Shown here: positions 43,112 through 51,631 of the stretch, piece by piece
How the letters are laid out: every line of letters begins with the position of its first letter
How positions within the stretch are numbered: position 1 is the stretch's first letter
NCBI GenBank assembly: GCA_035515235.1
Contig: DATJBS010000054.1
Span: forward strand, 1-64,000
Direction of reading: 5' to 3'
DNA from: JAMLHH01 sp035515235
GTDB lineage: Bacteria; Bacteroidota; Bacteroidia; Chitinophagales; JADIYW01
DNA length: 64,000 nucleotides
The notes under the pieces: model-generated
The model's input: only the letters and a program-made list of their open reading frames with translations
Databases searched by the model: none
What the model was told of the DNA's origin: nothing
Made by a program: the position numbers and the translations under genes

Positions 43112-43794
43112 ATTTTTTGATTTAGTATATTTTTTATGGATTCAATCATCGTCATTTGCCAATCTCTTCTATCTATATGAAAAAGAGGCATTTGATCTGA
43201 AGTGACTTCTTGAAAATATTTTTCTGCTACGCTGAGTTGCTCATACCCTAACATCATGGACCAAATCGTGGCATAAATGAGTTTAGCATTGCTAAGGTTT
43301 TGAATGCTTTTGTCTTGTTGTCCTTTCTCTATGAGTTGAACTAAAGATGTGGTGGTTTTGAATTGTATGCTGAGAATTTGCTTAAAATAATCACTTTCTC
43401 TCATTCCTTTAGTCAATCCTGTTTCAAAACCCTCTTGTCGAGAAGGATGTGACATTCTAATATATTCAACGATAGGATTTTGAATTTCTGGTTGTTCTTC
43501 TATCATCCTAAAATAAAAATGCAGAAACACCAAGACTTGATCTTTTCCATTTTGATCGGCAACTGATGATAATAATTGCTCTTTATATTCATCAACTTTA
43601 AGAATGCAATAATGCACCAATGCCATGTATAGGTCTTCTTTATTCTGAAAATAGAAATATAAAACTCCTTTGCTGACGCTTGCTTCTTTTGCGACATGGC
43701 TCATTTTTGCTCCATGAAATCCTTGCACATAAAATACTTTAGCTGCTGCCATTAACAACAATTCTATCTTTTGAATGCGAAGGGGTTTATTCAT
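43108..43794 (-). CDS. TetR-family transcriptional regulator
   Basis: 228 residues. The N-terminal helix-turn-helix is LLLMAAAKVFYVQGFHGAKMSHVAKEASVSKGVLYFYFQNKEDLYMALV, a textbook TetR pattern. The C-terminal ligand-binding part is helical. The start is set at MNKPLRIQK (43794), since the extra 20 codons upstream cover the inverted repeat that is likely its operator. It heads the operon with the SDR and hydrolase; ligand unknown, perhaps a fatty acid or related lipid by analogy. Confidence 0.93.
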   Translation of the reverse strand: MNKPLRIQKIELLLMAAAKVFYVQGFHGAKMSHVAKEASVSKGVLYFYFQNKEDLYMALVHYCILKVDEYKEQLLSSVADQNGKDQVLVFLHFYFRMIEEQPEIQNPIVEYIRMSHPSRQEGFETGLTKGMRESDYFKQILSIQFKTTTSLVQLIEKGQQDKSIQNLSNAKLIYATIWSMMLGYEQLSVAEKYFQEVTSDQMPLFHIDRRDWQMTMIESIKNILNQKI

Positions 43795-43817
43795 AGGTTT
43801 ATTGAAGTTAAATAAAC

Positions 43818-43833
43818 TTGACTCAAAAGTCAA
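43818..43833. promoter_or_regulatory. Candidate TetR operator
   Basis: TTGACT-CAAA-AGTCAA, 6-bp inverted repeat with a 4-base centre, 23 bp before the TetR start. Form and position fit autorepression by this TetR protein. Confidence 0.6.
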
Positions 43834-43892
43834 TTGCTTTTTTAAAAAGTACAAATTTAGATGTACGAAGGACGAAAGCGTTTTGATAACAT

Positions 43893-43996
43893 TTTGGAGT
43901 TAGATTCTTACAGAATGACATTATAGATTATTTGTAATAACACATCATGCAGTAAACTTCTCATTAGTATTTCGGAATTAGATCCTTACAGGATGA
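43893..43996. repeat. Two imperfect direct repeats in the divergent region
   Basis: TTTGGAGTTAGATTCTTACA at 43893 and TTCGGAATTAGATCCTTACA at 43971, each followed by GNATGA. They resemble end fragments of the AGAATGAC repeat family. The remainder of 43834-44102 holds no gene. Confidence 0.5.
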
Positions 43997-44102
43997 GAGC
44001 ATAGGAAGAAAAAGCAATTTTGCCATGTTCTATAAAATCATAAAACTATTCTTCAAATAGATATGCAAAAAATATTGTTTAACTTAATCTAAAATAGGCT
44101 TT

Positions 44103-45032
44103 ATGTTTTACGATAGAAACATACACCTCCACAAAATCCAATCTTTAGATCCAATAAAAGATTGCGAAGAAATCGTACAAATCAGTGTGATGTATGAGTT
44201 TCCTTGGGATTATAATCGTGCATTAGAACTCGCTTTATATAAGACTTATGCTGTACCAAGCATCTCTAAAATATTACATCTTTCTGGTGAATTTGAGCGA
44301 AATGTCACTAAAAGATATGACGATACAGATATTTTATTGAGTGAAATTATGGAGAATGGATTTTCTTCTAAAAAAGGTGAAGAATATATCGAATACATGA
44401 ATTGGATCCACAGTCATTATCCCATTTCTAATGAAGATTATCTATATGTGCTTTCTACTTTTATTTACGAGTCTGAGCGATGGATCAATAGATTTGGTTA
44501 TCGAAAACTTTGTAAAAATGAAGAGTTAGCTGGATATAATTATTGGATTGAAGTCGGTAAAAGAATGGGTATTCAAGATATTCCAAAAGATATCGACGCG
44601 TTTAGAAAATTCAATGAAGAATACGAAAACCAACATTTTGAATATTCTCCTAATAATACCAAAATAGCTACAGTCACTGAAAACTTGATGTTGAGTTGGT
44701 TCTTGCCAAAATTCTTATATTTCATCGGTCGTCCTTTTCTTCATTCTATCATGGAGCCTAATTTATTGGATGCTTTTCAGCATAAAAGACCGAATCCTAT
44801 CATTAGATTTCTATCGATTAATACTTTAAAATTAAGAGGAAAGCTAGTTCAATTATTACCACCAAGAACTCAAGCCTTTAGAAGAACAGGCAAGGATTCT
44901 AAACATGATTATTATCCTAATGGTTATACCAAAAATGATATAGGTCCTGATATTTTAAAGAAAAAATCCTCTTGCCCTTATCGTTCTGTCAAAAAATACT
45001 TTGAGTCTAATGATTTAAGTGAATCGGTATAA
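44103..45032 (+). CDS. Oxygenase MpaB-family protein (DUF2236)
   Basis: 309 residues with the DUF2236/MpaB-type motifs: YVLSTFIYESERWINRFGYRKLCKNEELAGYNYWIEVGKRMGIQDIP, then FNEEYENQHFEYSPNNTKIA and ENLMLSWFLPKFLYF. The family includes the oxygenase of mycophenolic-acid biosynthesis; the bacterial members are uncharacterised and likely bind haem or iron. Divergent from the TetR-SDR-hydrolase operon, so it could share its operator. It is closed by a terminator facing guaB. Confidence 0.85.
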   Translation: MFYDRNIHLHKIQSLDPIKDCEEIVQISVMYEFPWDYNRALELALYKTYAVPSISKILHLSGEFERNVTKRYDDTDILLSEIMENGFSSKKGEEYIEYMNWIHSHYPISNEDYLYVLSTFIYESERWINRFGYRKLCKNEELAGYNYWIEVGKRMGIQDIPKDIDAFRKFNEEYENQHFEYSPNNTKIATVTENLMLSWFLPKFLYFIGRPFLHSIMEPNLLDAFQHKRPNPIIRFLSINTLKLRGKLVQLLPPRTQAFRRTGKDSKHDYYPNGYTKNDIGPDILKKKSSCPYRSVKKYFESNDLSESV

Positions 45033-45051
45033 TTCAGCTTCATAAAACCAA

Positions 45052-45079
45052 AAAAGGCATCAATAAATTGACACCTTTT
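45052..45079. terminator. Terminator between convergent mpaB-like and guaB genes
   Basis: AAAAGGCATCAA-TAAA-TTGACACCTTTT forms a hairpin with a 2-base internal mismatch; A- and T-runs on both sides allow use from either strand. Confidence 0.55.
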
Positions 45080-45125
45080 CTAATATTATTCCAATTGGCA
45101 AATTAACCTATTGCCATATTAATTT

Positions 45126-46610
45126 CTATCTACTATAATTCGGAGCTTCATGAGTAATCACGACATCATGTGGATGACTTTCTTTAATACCTGAAGCAGT
45201 AATTTTTACAAAACGAGCATTGTCTTGCAAAGATTGAATGTCTTTTGCACCACAATAACCCATACCAGCTTTCAAGCCACCAATGAATTGATACACTACT
45301 TCTGAAAGAAATCCTTTATAAGGTACACGACCTACGATTCCTTCAGGAACTAATTTTTTGATATCATCTTCTACATCTTGGAAATATCTGTCTTTTGATC
45401 CTTCTTGCATTGCTTCTACAGAGCCCATTCCACGATATACTTTGAATTTTCTTCCTTCGTAAATGATTGTTTTACCTGGAGATTCTTCTGTACCTGCAAA
45501 TAAAGATCCTGCCATTACAGCGGATGCTCCTGCTGCAATTGCTTTCACAACGTCTCCAGTATATTTGATACCACCATCAGCAATCACTGGCACACCTGTT
45601 CCGTGAAGTGCTTTTGCTGTTTCGTATATTGCTGTTAACTGTGGAACTCCTACTCCTGCAACTACTCTAGTAGTACAAATAGAACCTGGTCCAACTCCTA
45701 CTTTTACTCCGTCAGCTCCTGCTTCTACTAATGCTAAAGCAGCTTCGCCAGTAGCAACATTACCACCTACTATGTCTAAATCTGGGAAAGTTTTCTTAGC
45801 TAATCTTACTGCATCTAAAACTCCTTTAGAATGTCCATGTGCAGTATCGATACATACAAAATCGACTCCCACATTTACTAATGCTTGCATTCTCTCGATC
45901 ATGTCAGCAGTCACTCCGACAGCAGCTGCTACTCTTAATCGACCAAATGCATCTTTACATGAATTAGGATAATTTTTTACTTTGAGGATATCTCTATAAG
46001 TAATCAAACCCACCAAATGATTGGTCTTGTCGACTACTGGAAGTTTTTCAATTTTATACTGATCTAATATTCCCTCAGCTTGTTGAAGCGTTGTTCCTTC
46101 TGGAGCAGTAATGAGATTTTCTACAGTCATGTATTCTTTAACAAGACCTGCACGATTTTTACAAAATCTTAAATCTCTATTCGTCAAAATTCCTATTAAA
46201 ACATTGTGATCATCAATGATTGGAATACCACCTATTCTATGCTCGCCCATCAAATCGACAGCTTCTGCAATAGTTTGGTTGCCTTTTAGTGTGATAGGGT
46301 CAATGATTAATCCACTTTCAGATCTTTTTACTTTTCTGACTTCTTCAGCTTGACGTTGAATACTCATGTTTTTATGCAAAACACCAACTCCGCCTTCTCT
46401 TGCTATCGAAATAGCCATAGCTGCTTCTGTCACTGTATCCATTGCTGCAGTCAGAATAGGTACATTTATTTGAATGTTTCTAGTAACTTTTGATATTGTT
46501 GAAGTCTCTCTAGGCAATACCTCAGAGTATTGAGGTACTAATAAAACATCATCAAATGTAAGACCTTCGCCAAGAAAATGATTGGAAGTATTAAAAGATA
46601 GATTTCCCAT
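45126..46610 (-). CDS. guaB: Inosine-5'-monophosphate dehydrogenase
   Basis: Oxidises IMP to XMP, the first committed step to GMP. The 494 residues start MGNLSFNTSNHFLGEGLTFDDVLL; two CBS domains (about 95-210) interrupt the TIM barrel; catalytic loop GPGSICTTR with the active Cys; DGGIKYTGDVVKAIAAGAS; MAGSLFAGTEESPG; and YRGMGSVEAM. The ATG at 46610 follows a TACATTTG promoter element by 3 bases, which rules out the in-frame TTG at 46616 that is part of the promoter itself. Confidence 0.98.
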   Translation of the reverse strand: MGNLSFNTSNHFLGEGLTFDDVLLVPQYSEVLPRETSTISKVTRNIQINVPILTAAMDTVTEAAMAISIAREGGVGVLHKNMSIQRQAEEVRKVKRSESGLIIDPITLKGNQTIAEAVDLMGEHRIGGIPIIDDHNVLIGILTNRDLRFCKNRAGLVKEYMTVENLITAPEGTTLQQAEGILDQYKIEKLPVVDKTNHLVGLITYRDILKVKNYPNSCKDAFGRLRVAAAVGVTADMIERMQALVNVGVDFVCIDTAHGHSKGVLDAVRLAKKTFPDLDIVGGNVATGEAALALVEAGADGVKVGVGPGSICTTRVVAGVGVPQLTAIYETAKALHGTGVPVIADGGIKYTGDVVKAIAAGASAVMAGSLFAGTEESPGKTIIYEGRKFKVYRGMGSVEAMQEGSKDRYFQDVEDDIKKLVPEGIVGRVPYKGFLSEVVYQFIGGLKAGMGYCGAKDIQSLQDNARFVKITASGIKESHPHDVVITHEAPNYSR

Positions 46611-46613
46611 GTG

Positions 46614-46621
46614 CAAATGTA
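46614..46621 (-). promoter_or_regulatory. -7 element of guaB
   Basis: TACATTTG on the minus strand, ending 3 bases before the guaB ATG. Transcription would start at or next to the start codon, giving a leaderless mRNA. Confidence 0.55.
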
Positions 46622-46716
46622 TGAAAAATGCTTGGGAAGATATAAATACTTAAAATGTTAAATTAGCTTATTTAGCTTGATTTGATATAAAATAATGTCA
46701 AATTGACCTTAAAATC

Positions 46717-47709
46717 TTATTGGTTGATTTCTTTCCACAAAATATCTTTAAGGACTGTCAAGTTATTTTGAGTAATAGAAGAGAAAAATACACAAGGTAA
46801 ATCTTTTGGCAATTCAGCTTTGACCCATTCTTTCAATTCGTCATCTAACAAATCACTTTTACTAATTCCAAGCACCCTGTTTTTATGCATCATCTCTGGA
46901 TTATATTGAGCTAATTCATTCAATAGAATTTCGTAGTCTCTTTTGATATCATCGCTATCGGCAGGAACTAAAAATAACAATACCGCATTTCGCTCAATAT
47001 GTCTTAAAAATCGAATTCCTAATCCTCTTCCTTTGTGTGCATCTTCAATAATTCCAGGAATGTCAGCCATTACAAAAGATTGATTATCTCTATAATTGAC
47101 CATGCCTAAATTAGGAACTAAAGTAGTAAACGCATAATCTGCTATCTCGGGTTTGGCTGCACTCACTACTGAAAGCAAGGTGCTTTTTCCTGAATTTGGA
47201 AAACCTACCAATCCTACATCTGCTAATATTTTCAATTCTAAGATGACCCACCCTTCTTTACCAGATTCTCCTGGTTGTGCATAGCGAGGAACTTGATTCG
47301 TTGAAGATTTAAAATTACTATTTCCTAAACCACCTCTACCTCCAGGCATTAAATTCAATTCTTGACCATCTTCTAAAAGTTCGCCAAGTTTTTCGCCTGT
47401 TTCTGCATCTTTAATGACGGTACCTAATGGAACTTGTAAAATGATATCTTTCCCTCTTGCTCCAGAACGATTACCACCTTCTCCTTTGTTACCATCGTCA
47501 GCGTGAATATGTTTTCTATATTTCAAGTGCAATAAAGTCCAAAGCTGTTTATTAGCTTTCAATATGATGCTTGCTCCTAATCCTCCATCTCCTCCATCAG
47601 GTCCACCAAATGCAACAAACTTTTCTCTCCAAAAAGACATTGCTCCAGGACCACCATTGCCAGAACGCATGAAAATCTTCACATAATCTACAAAATTGCC
47701 GCCTTCCAT
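46717..47709 (-). CDS. obg: GTPase Obg
   Basis: Ribosome-assembly GTPase of 330 residues. The glycine-rich Obg fold MEGGNFVDYVKIFMRSGNGGPGAMSFWREKFVAFGGPDGGDGG is followed by the GTPase domain: P-loop GFPNSGKST (about 168), DIPGIIEDAHKGRGLG (switch II), NRVLGISKSDLL. The start at 47709 follows a TAAATTTG element by 5 bases. An in-frame TTG six codons earlier overlaps that element. The C-terminus is short, without the OCT domain seen in some homologues. Confidence 0.97.
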   Translation of the reverse strand: MEGGNFVDYVKIFMRSGNGGPGAMSFWREKFVAFGGPDGGDGGLGASIILKANKQLWTLLHLKYRKHIHADDGNKGEGGNRSGARGKDIILQVPLGTVIKDAETGEKLGELLEDGQELNLMPGGRGGLGNSNFKSSTNQVPRYAQPGESGKEGWVILELKILADVGLVGFPNSGKSTLLSVVSAAKPEIADYAFTTLVPNLGMVNYRDNQSFVMADIPGIIEDAHKGRGLGIRFLRHIERNAVLLFLVPADSDDIKRDYEILLNELAQYNPEMMHKNRVLGISKSDLLDDELKEWVKAELPKDLPCVFFSSITQNNLTVLKDILWKEINQ

Positions 47710-47714
47710 AATCA

Positions 47715-47722
47715 CAAATTTA
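47715..47722 (-). promoter_or_regulatory. -7 element of obg
   Basis: TAAATTTG on the minus strand, ending 5 bases before the ATG, again implying little or no 5' leader. Confidence 0.5.
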
Positions 47723-47777
47723 TACAAATCAGAACAAATGATAACAAGTATCTTTCTGACTGCTATTTAAAATAAAT

Positions 47778-47805
47778 AAAGGAGCTACCTTTCGGAAACT
47801 CCTTT
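47778..47805 (-). terminator. Terminator of adk
   Basis: On the minus strand AAAGGAG TTTCC-GAAA-GGTAG CTCCTTT with a GAAA tetraloop, followed by ATTTATTTT. It is 22 bp after the adk stop. Confidence 0.75.
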
Positions 47806-47827
47806 AATCAATATATTATATTTTCAA

Positions 47828-48406
47828 CTAAGATAAAGCGTCAATCGCCTTAGTTAGTGATTCAAAAACTTCTTCAATTGTGCCTTTCCCAGGTACAGAT
47901 GTGAATTTGTCAAACTCTTTGTAATGATCTGCAACTGCAGTAGTTTCATTCAAATAGATACTGAATCTATTTTTGATAATTTCTTGGTTATTATCATCTG
48001 AACGTCCAGAAGTCAAACCTCTATTCAAGATACGAGCCACCACTTCTTCTTCAGGTACATCTAAGGCTAAAACTTGTGCGATAGAAGTATTCTTGAAGTC
48101 TAATAATTTATCCAAAGCCTCAGCTTGTGCTTTTGTTCTTGGAAAACCGTCAAAAATAAAACCTTTTACTTTACCGATATTTTGATCGAGTTGGCTGCTA
48201 ATCATTCCAATGACTACTTCGTCAGGAACTAATTCACCTTTATCGATGTATCTTTTTGCCTCTAAACCTAATGGTGTAGATGCTTTCAACTCACTTCTTA
48301 GTAAATCTCCTGTAGAGATATGCAATAACTGGTATTTTTCTACTAAGTATTCTGCTTGGGTTCCTTTTCCACTTCCTGGAGGGCCAAACAATATTAAATT
48401 CAACAT
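47828..48406 (-). CDS. adk: Adenylate kinase (short form)
   Basis: Interconverts 2 ADP with ATP and AMP. The 192 residues contain P-loop GPPGSGKGTQA, AMP-binding STGDLLRSE, GFIFDGFPRTKAQAEAL, and the short LID GLTSGRSDDNN in place of the zinc-finger LID of the long form. The length is that of the short adenylate kinases common in Bacteroidota. It is separated from hpt by 45 bp on the same strand. Confidence 0.97.
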   Translation of the reverse strand: MLNLILFGPPGSGKGTQAEYLVEKYQLLHISTGDLLRSELKASTPLGLEAKRYIDKGELVPDEVVIGMISSQLDQNIGKVKGFIFDGFPRTKAQAEALDKLLDFKNTSIAQVLALDVPEEEVVARILNRGLTSGRSDDNNQEIIKNRFSIYLNETTAVADHYKEFDKFTSVPGKGTIEEVFESLTKAIDALS

Positions 48407-48450
48407 AATGTATTAAAAATGTTTTGACAAAAATAACATTTTCATGTCAT

Positions 48451-48993
48451 TCAAGGGTTAACTATTTGATAAATATTAGATAAGTTTCTGCCTTTGTGAT
48501 TAAAATCTAATCCGTAGCCGACTACAAACAAGGGATCAATGCTAAAGCCAAAGTAGTTCAAATTGATATCTGTCTTCAGACTTTTAGGCTTAAACAATAA
48601 AGATGCTATCTCTACAGATTTTGGTTGCCAAGCACTCAAATATTCAATAAAATACTCCATAGTGATACCAGAATCTATGATATCTTCTAAAATGATGACT
48701 CTTTTATTTTTGACGGTTTCTTCTGTAATACCGATACAGTTGATCACTTCACCAGAGCTTTCTGTACCTACATAAGAGATTAATTTTACAAACTCTATCT
48801 CACATGGAGAAGTATAAGTTTTGAAAAATTCTCCGGCAAACATAAATGCTCCATTCAGAATGATGATAAACACAGGTACTTCATCTTTATGCAAATCCTT
48901 AATTTCTAAAGCAATTTCTTTGATTCTTTGCTCTATTCGTTCTTGCGGTATGAAGATTTGAAACTCTTTTTCGTCAATGAAAATATTACTCAT
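48451..48993 (-). CDS. hpt: Hypoxanthine phosphoribosyltransferase
   Basis: Salvages hypoxanthine (and possibly guanine) with PRPP. 180 residues: VFIIILNGAFMFAGEFF, the PRPP-binding loop RVIILEDIIDSGITM (about 95-109), IASLLFKP and FVVGYGLDFNHKGRNL. Length normal. It starts 7 bases after the stop of the upstream glucosaminidase gene. With adk and guaB nearby the neighbourhood is enriched in purine metabolism. Confidence 0.95.
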   Translation of the reverse strand: MSNIFIDEKEFQIFIPQERIEQRIKEIALEIKDLHKDEVPVFIIILNGAFMFAGEFFKTYTSPCEIEFVKLISYVGTESSGEVINCIGITEETVKNKRVIILEDIIDSGITMEYFIEYLSAWQPKSVEIASLLFKPKSLKTDINLNYFGFSIDPLFVVGYGLDFNHKGRNLSNIYQIVNP

Positions 48994-49000
48994 TGGTATA

Positions 49001-50386
49001 TTATTGATAAATGATTAATTGTTGATTCAGCTGTACATTATTATCCAACATTCCATTCCATGATTTAATTTGCTCGATTTCTACACGATATTTTTTGGAA
49101 ATATTGTACATGGTATCTCCTGTCTGAACTGAATGATAAATATAGTTTCCAGTTGGAGCAGGTGTGGTATTGTTTGCAAATGTAGAATTGGGTGCAAATG
49201 TAAATGGATGAAAATTTATACTTGAGGTTGAAGTAGAATTACTTACGGGTGTTTTATATACAGGAGCTGGCTTAGCCGGTAGAACCATAGGTTCTTTTTT
49301 AGCTACAGGCACTGAAATGTTAGCAGGTGCAGGTGATTTATCTGTTCTTAAAACTGGTTTTTTATCTGCTTTTTTATTTAAGTTTAAAGTAACTCCGGTA
49401 GCAGGTTCTTCTCCTTTCTTAAGATAATTTCGTTCTAATATTTTACCCATTTGTATACCATACATTTGAGAAATACTCCACACCGTTTCGTATGAAAGTA
49501 CCAAGTGTTTTTTCTGTTTAGCTCTTTTCTTTTTGACAGATAGATACACTAATTGACCTTCTGTTAAATCTTGTTTATTACTCAAATCATTAAAACCTCT
49601 CAATTTACTTAAAGAAAGACTGTGTTTTCTGCTAATATCTAAAAGCGTTTCATCTTTTTGAACTCTAACTACTTTGACTTTATTATTATAGAATACTACA
49701 CCTGTATGATTTGGAACTTTTGGTGCTTGATTAGCACGAGATAATAATACGCTCGCTTGATTAGATTCAATTTTAACGTTACGATTTTGAAGAGCGATTA
49801 AGGCTTCCTTTTCTTCATCCACTAATTGAATACGATATTTTTCCATTTCAGATTCCGACAAATCCATATCATAAACGTATAGCTGATGGCGCTCAATTAC
49901 ATCTATCAGCATATTGGCATATCTAGGATTCGTTGCATATCCTGCTGCTTTCAAACCTGTCGCCCAGCCTTTATAGTCATTGGATTTCAGTTTGAATAAA
50001 TTCGAATATCTTGACCGAGTCAATAAAAACTGAGAGTGGTCTTTGTAAGATTCTCTAGGATCAGAATAGACTCTAAAACATTCATCTACTGCATCATCTG
50101 TATGCTTCATGGAAGGACCCGTCCAAACCGTATGGCATTTAATTCCAAAGTGATTATTTCCGTAAACAGCTAATTTGCTCGTTCCCATTCCACTTTCTAA
50201 AAGACCTTGAGCTAGTTTAATACTTGCAGGAATTCCAAACTTTTTCATTTCAAGAATAGCGATTCCTTTAAACTGCTGTATATATCCTTCTGCAGTAGCT
50301 TCTGTTGCTTCCGTATTTGCGTGAGCAGAAAAATTAGTAACACTAAAAAATATAGCGAAAAATAAAATCGACAATATTTTTGACAT
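49001..50386 (-). CDS. Exported glucosaminidase with LysM domains
   Basis: 461 residues. Signal peptide (…TNFSAHA). Glucosaminidase domain (about 35-170): EMKKFGIPASIKLAQGLLESGMGTSKLAVYGNNHFGIKC (catalytic Glu in LESG), YKDHSQFLL, and YKGWATGLKAAGYATNPRYANML. Two LysM-like repeats follow (VVRVQKDETLLDISRKHSLSLSKLRGFN; HLVLSYETVWSISQMYGIQMGKILERN), then a Pro/Thr-rich linker and a canonical C-terminal LysM (HSVQTGDTMYNISKKYRVEIEQIKSWNGM). It cleaves or remodels peptidoglycan in the periplasm. Confidence 0.94.
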   Translation of the reverse strand: MSKILSILFFAIFFSVTNFSAHANTEATEATAEGYIQQFKGIAILEMKKFGIPASIKLAQGLLESGMGTSKLAVYGNNHFGIKCHTVWTGPSMKHTDDAVDECFRVYSDPRESYKDHSQFLLTRSRYSNLFKLKSNDYKGWATGLKAAGYATNPRYANMLIDVIERHQLYVYDMDLSESEMEKYRIQLVDEEKEALIALQNRNVKIESNQASVLLSRANQAPKVPNHTGVVFYNNKVKVVRVQKDETLLDISRKHSLSLSKLRGFNDLSNKQDLTEGQLVYLSVKKKRAKQKKHLVLSYETVWSISQMYGIQMGKILERNYLKKGEEPATGVTLNLNKKADKKPVLRTDKSPAPANISVPVAKKEPMVLPAKPAPVYKTPVSNSTSTSSINFHPFTFAPNSTFANNTTPAPTGNYIYHSVQTGDTMYNISKKYRVEIEQIKSWNGMLDNNVQLNQQLIIYQ

Positions 50387-50398
50387 ATATCTCTGTTA

Positions 50399-51040
50399 TT
50401 ATTTTTTGTAAATCAATGTGATTCCATCTCTAATCGATAAAATAACGTTTTCTACTCTGATATCTTGTTGTACTTTCTGATTAAATGCTAGAAGTGCCAA
50501 AGTATCTTTATCTTTTTTGTTTTCTACCACTTTCCCACTCCACAAAACATTGTCAGCAAGAATAATCCCTCCCGAGCGAACTTTGTCAATGACTAAATCA
50601 AAGTATAAGCTATAATTTATCTTATCAGCATCAATAAAAACGATATCAAAAATCTCCTCTATTTGAGGAATGACTTCTTCTGCAAGACCAATTTTACAAG
50701 TAATTTTATCATCAAAACCAGCTGCTTGAATGGCTTCTTGTACAAAATCCACTCTTTCTTCGTCGATATCGATAGTGATTAACATGCCGTCTTGCTTCAA
50801 TCCTTCCGCCAAACAAATTGCAGAATAACCTGTAAAAGTTCCAATTTCTAAAATTCTATCTGCTTGCATCATTTTGCTAATAATAGAAAGAAATCTTCCT
50901 TGTACTTTTCCAGAAAGCATTCTTGGTTTCATTTCTGTCAAATGAGTATTCCTATCCAAATTCTTCAAAACCTCGCTTTCACTTGAAGTGTGATCTTCAA
51001 TATATTGCTCTAGTTTATCATCAATTATAGTAAACATCAT
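50399..51040 (-). CDS. SAM-dependent O-methyltransferase (catechol-OMT fold)
   Basis: 213 residues: N-terminal helices TSSESEVLKNLDRNTHLTEMKPRMLSGKVQGRFLSII, motif I RILEIGTFTGYSAICLAEGL, the acidic DIDEERVDF strand, IFDIVFIDADKINYSLYFDL (metal-binding Asp) and GGIILADNVLWSGKVV, all typical of the caffeoyl-CoA/catechol O-methyltransferase group. Substrate not determined. Its ATG overlaps the stop of the biotin carrier gene by one base (TAATG). Confidence 0.93.
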   Translation of the reverse strand: MMFTIIDDKLEQYIEDHTSSESEVLKNLDRNTHLTEMKPRMLSGKVQGRFLSIISKMMQADRILEIGTFTGYSAICLAEGLKQDGMLITIDIDEERVDFVQEAIQAAGFDDKITCKIGLAEEVIPQIEEIFDIVFIDADKINYSLYFDLVIDKVRSGGIILADNVLWSGKVVENKKDKDTLALLAFNQKVQQDIRVENVILSIRDGITLIYKK

Positions 51041-51543
51041 TATTCCATTTCAATCAACACTTGGCTTTTCTCAACAGCATCTTTTTCACGAATCAAAATA
51101 TTCTTTACGATCCCGTTGCCCATGCATTTGATAATATTTTCCATTTTCATGGCTTCCAATATTATTAGAGAGTCTCCTTTTTTAACTTCTTGACCTGGCT
51201 GAACTAATATTTTCAATACTAATCCTGGCATAGGTGCATTGACTTTATCCACTTTATCAGATACCGTCTTAGACATTCCCATATCTCTCAACTGCTGATC
51301 TAATGCATCTTCTAAATTCAAATTAAACACCTGTTCGTTGACTTGAATTTTAAATGTCTTTTGCTCTAAATCTGCTTCTAAAACTTGAAGATTATAGGAT
51401 TCATTGTTTTTAAGTACGTGAAATTTCTCTGAAGAAATATTGGCTAAATCAATATCTGCCAATTCACCGTTCAGAAATATCTTCTCTCCCTCTATGGTTA
51501 CATCGACTGTTTGTTCTTTAGTATCGCTAACTTTGTACTTCAT
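51040..51543 (-). CDS. Biotin/lipoyl carrier subunit of an acyl-CoA carboxylase
   Basis: 167 residues. The C-terminal biotinyl domain is VNAPMPGLVLKILVQPGQEVKKGDSLIILEAMKMENII, with the biotinylated Lys in EAMKMEN (about 133). The N-terminal half is a beta-rich region found in carriers of propionyl- or acetyl-CoA carboxylases of Bacteroidota. The carboxylase and carboxyltransferase genes are not in the window. I start at MKYKVSD (51543); the additional 14 codons upstream reach into the divergent promoter region. Confidence 0.92.
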   Translation of the reverse strand: MKYKVSDTKEQTVDVTIEGEKIFLNGELADIDLANISSEKFHVLKNNESYNLQVLEADLEQKTFKIQVNEQVFNLNLEDALDQQLRDMGMSKTVSDKVDKVNAPMPGLVLKILVQPGQEVKKGDSLIILEAMKMENIIKCMGNGIVKNILIREKDAVEKSQVLIEME

Positions 51544-51631
51544 TAGAATTATCGTTATTCTTGAATTTAGGAGCAAGATAAACATAATTCAATGCCTATT
51601 AATAGCTTTTATACACCCAATTGTGAATAAA

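Noticed and set aside
51440..51631. 64-codon extension of the M1 aminopeptidase
   Set aside because: It overlaps the biotin-carrier gene on the other strand and would bury the clear signal peptide inside the protein.
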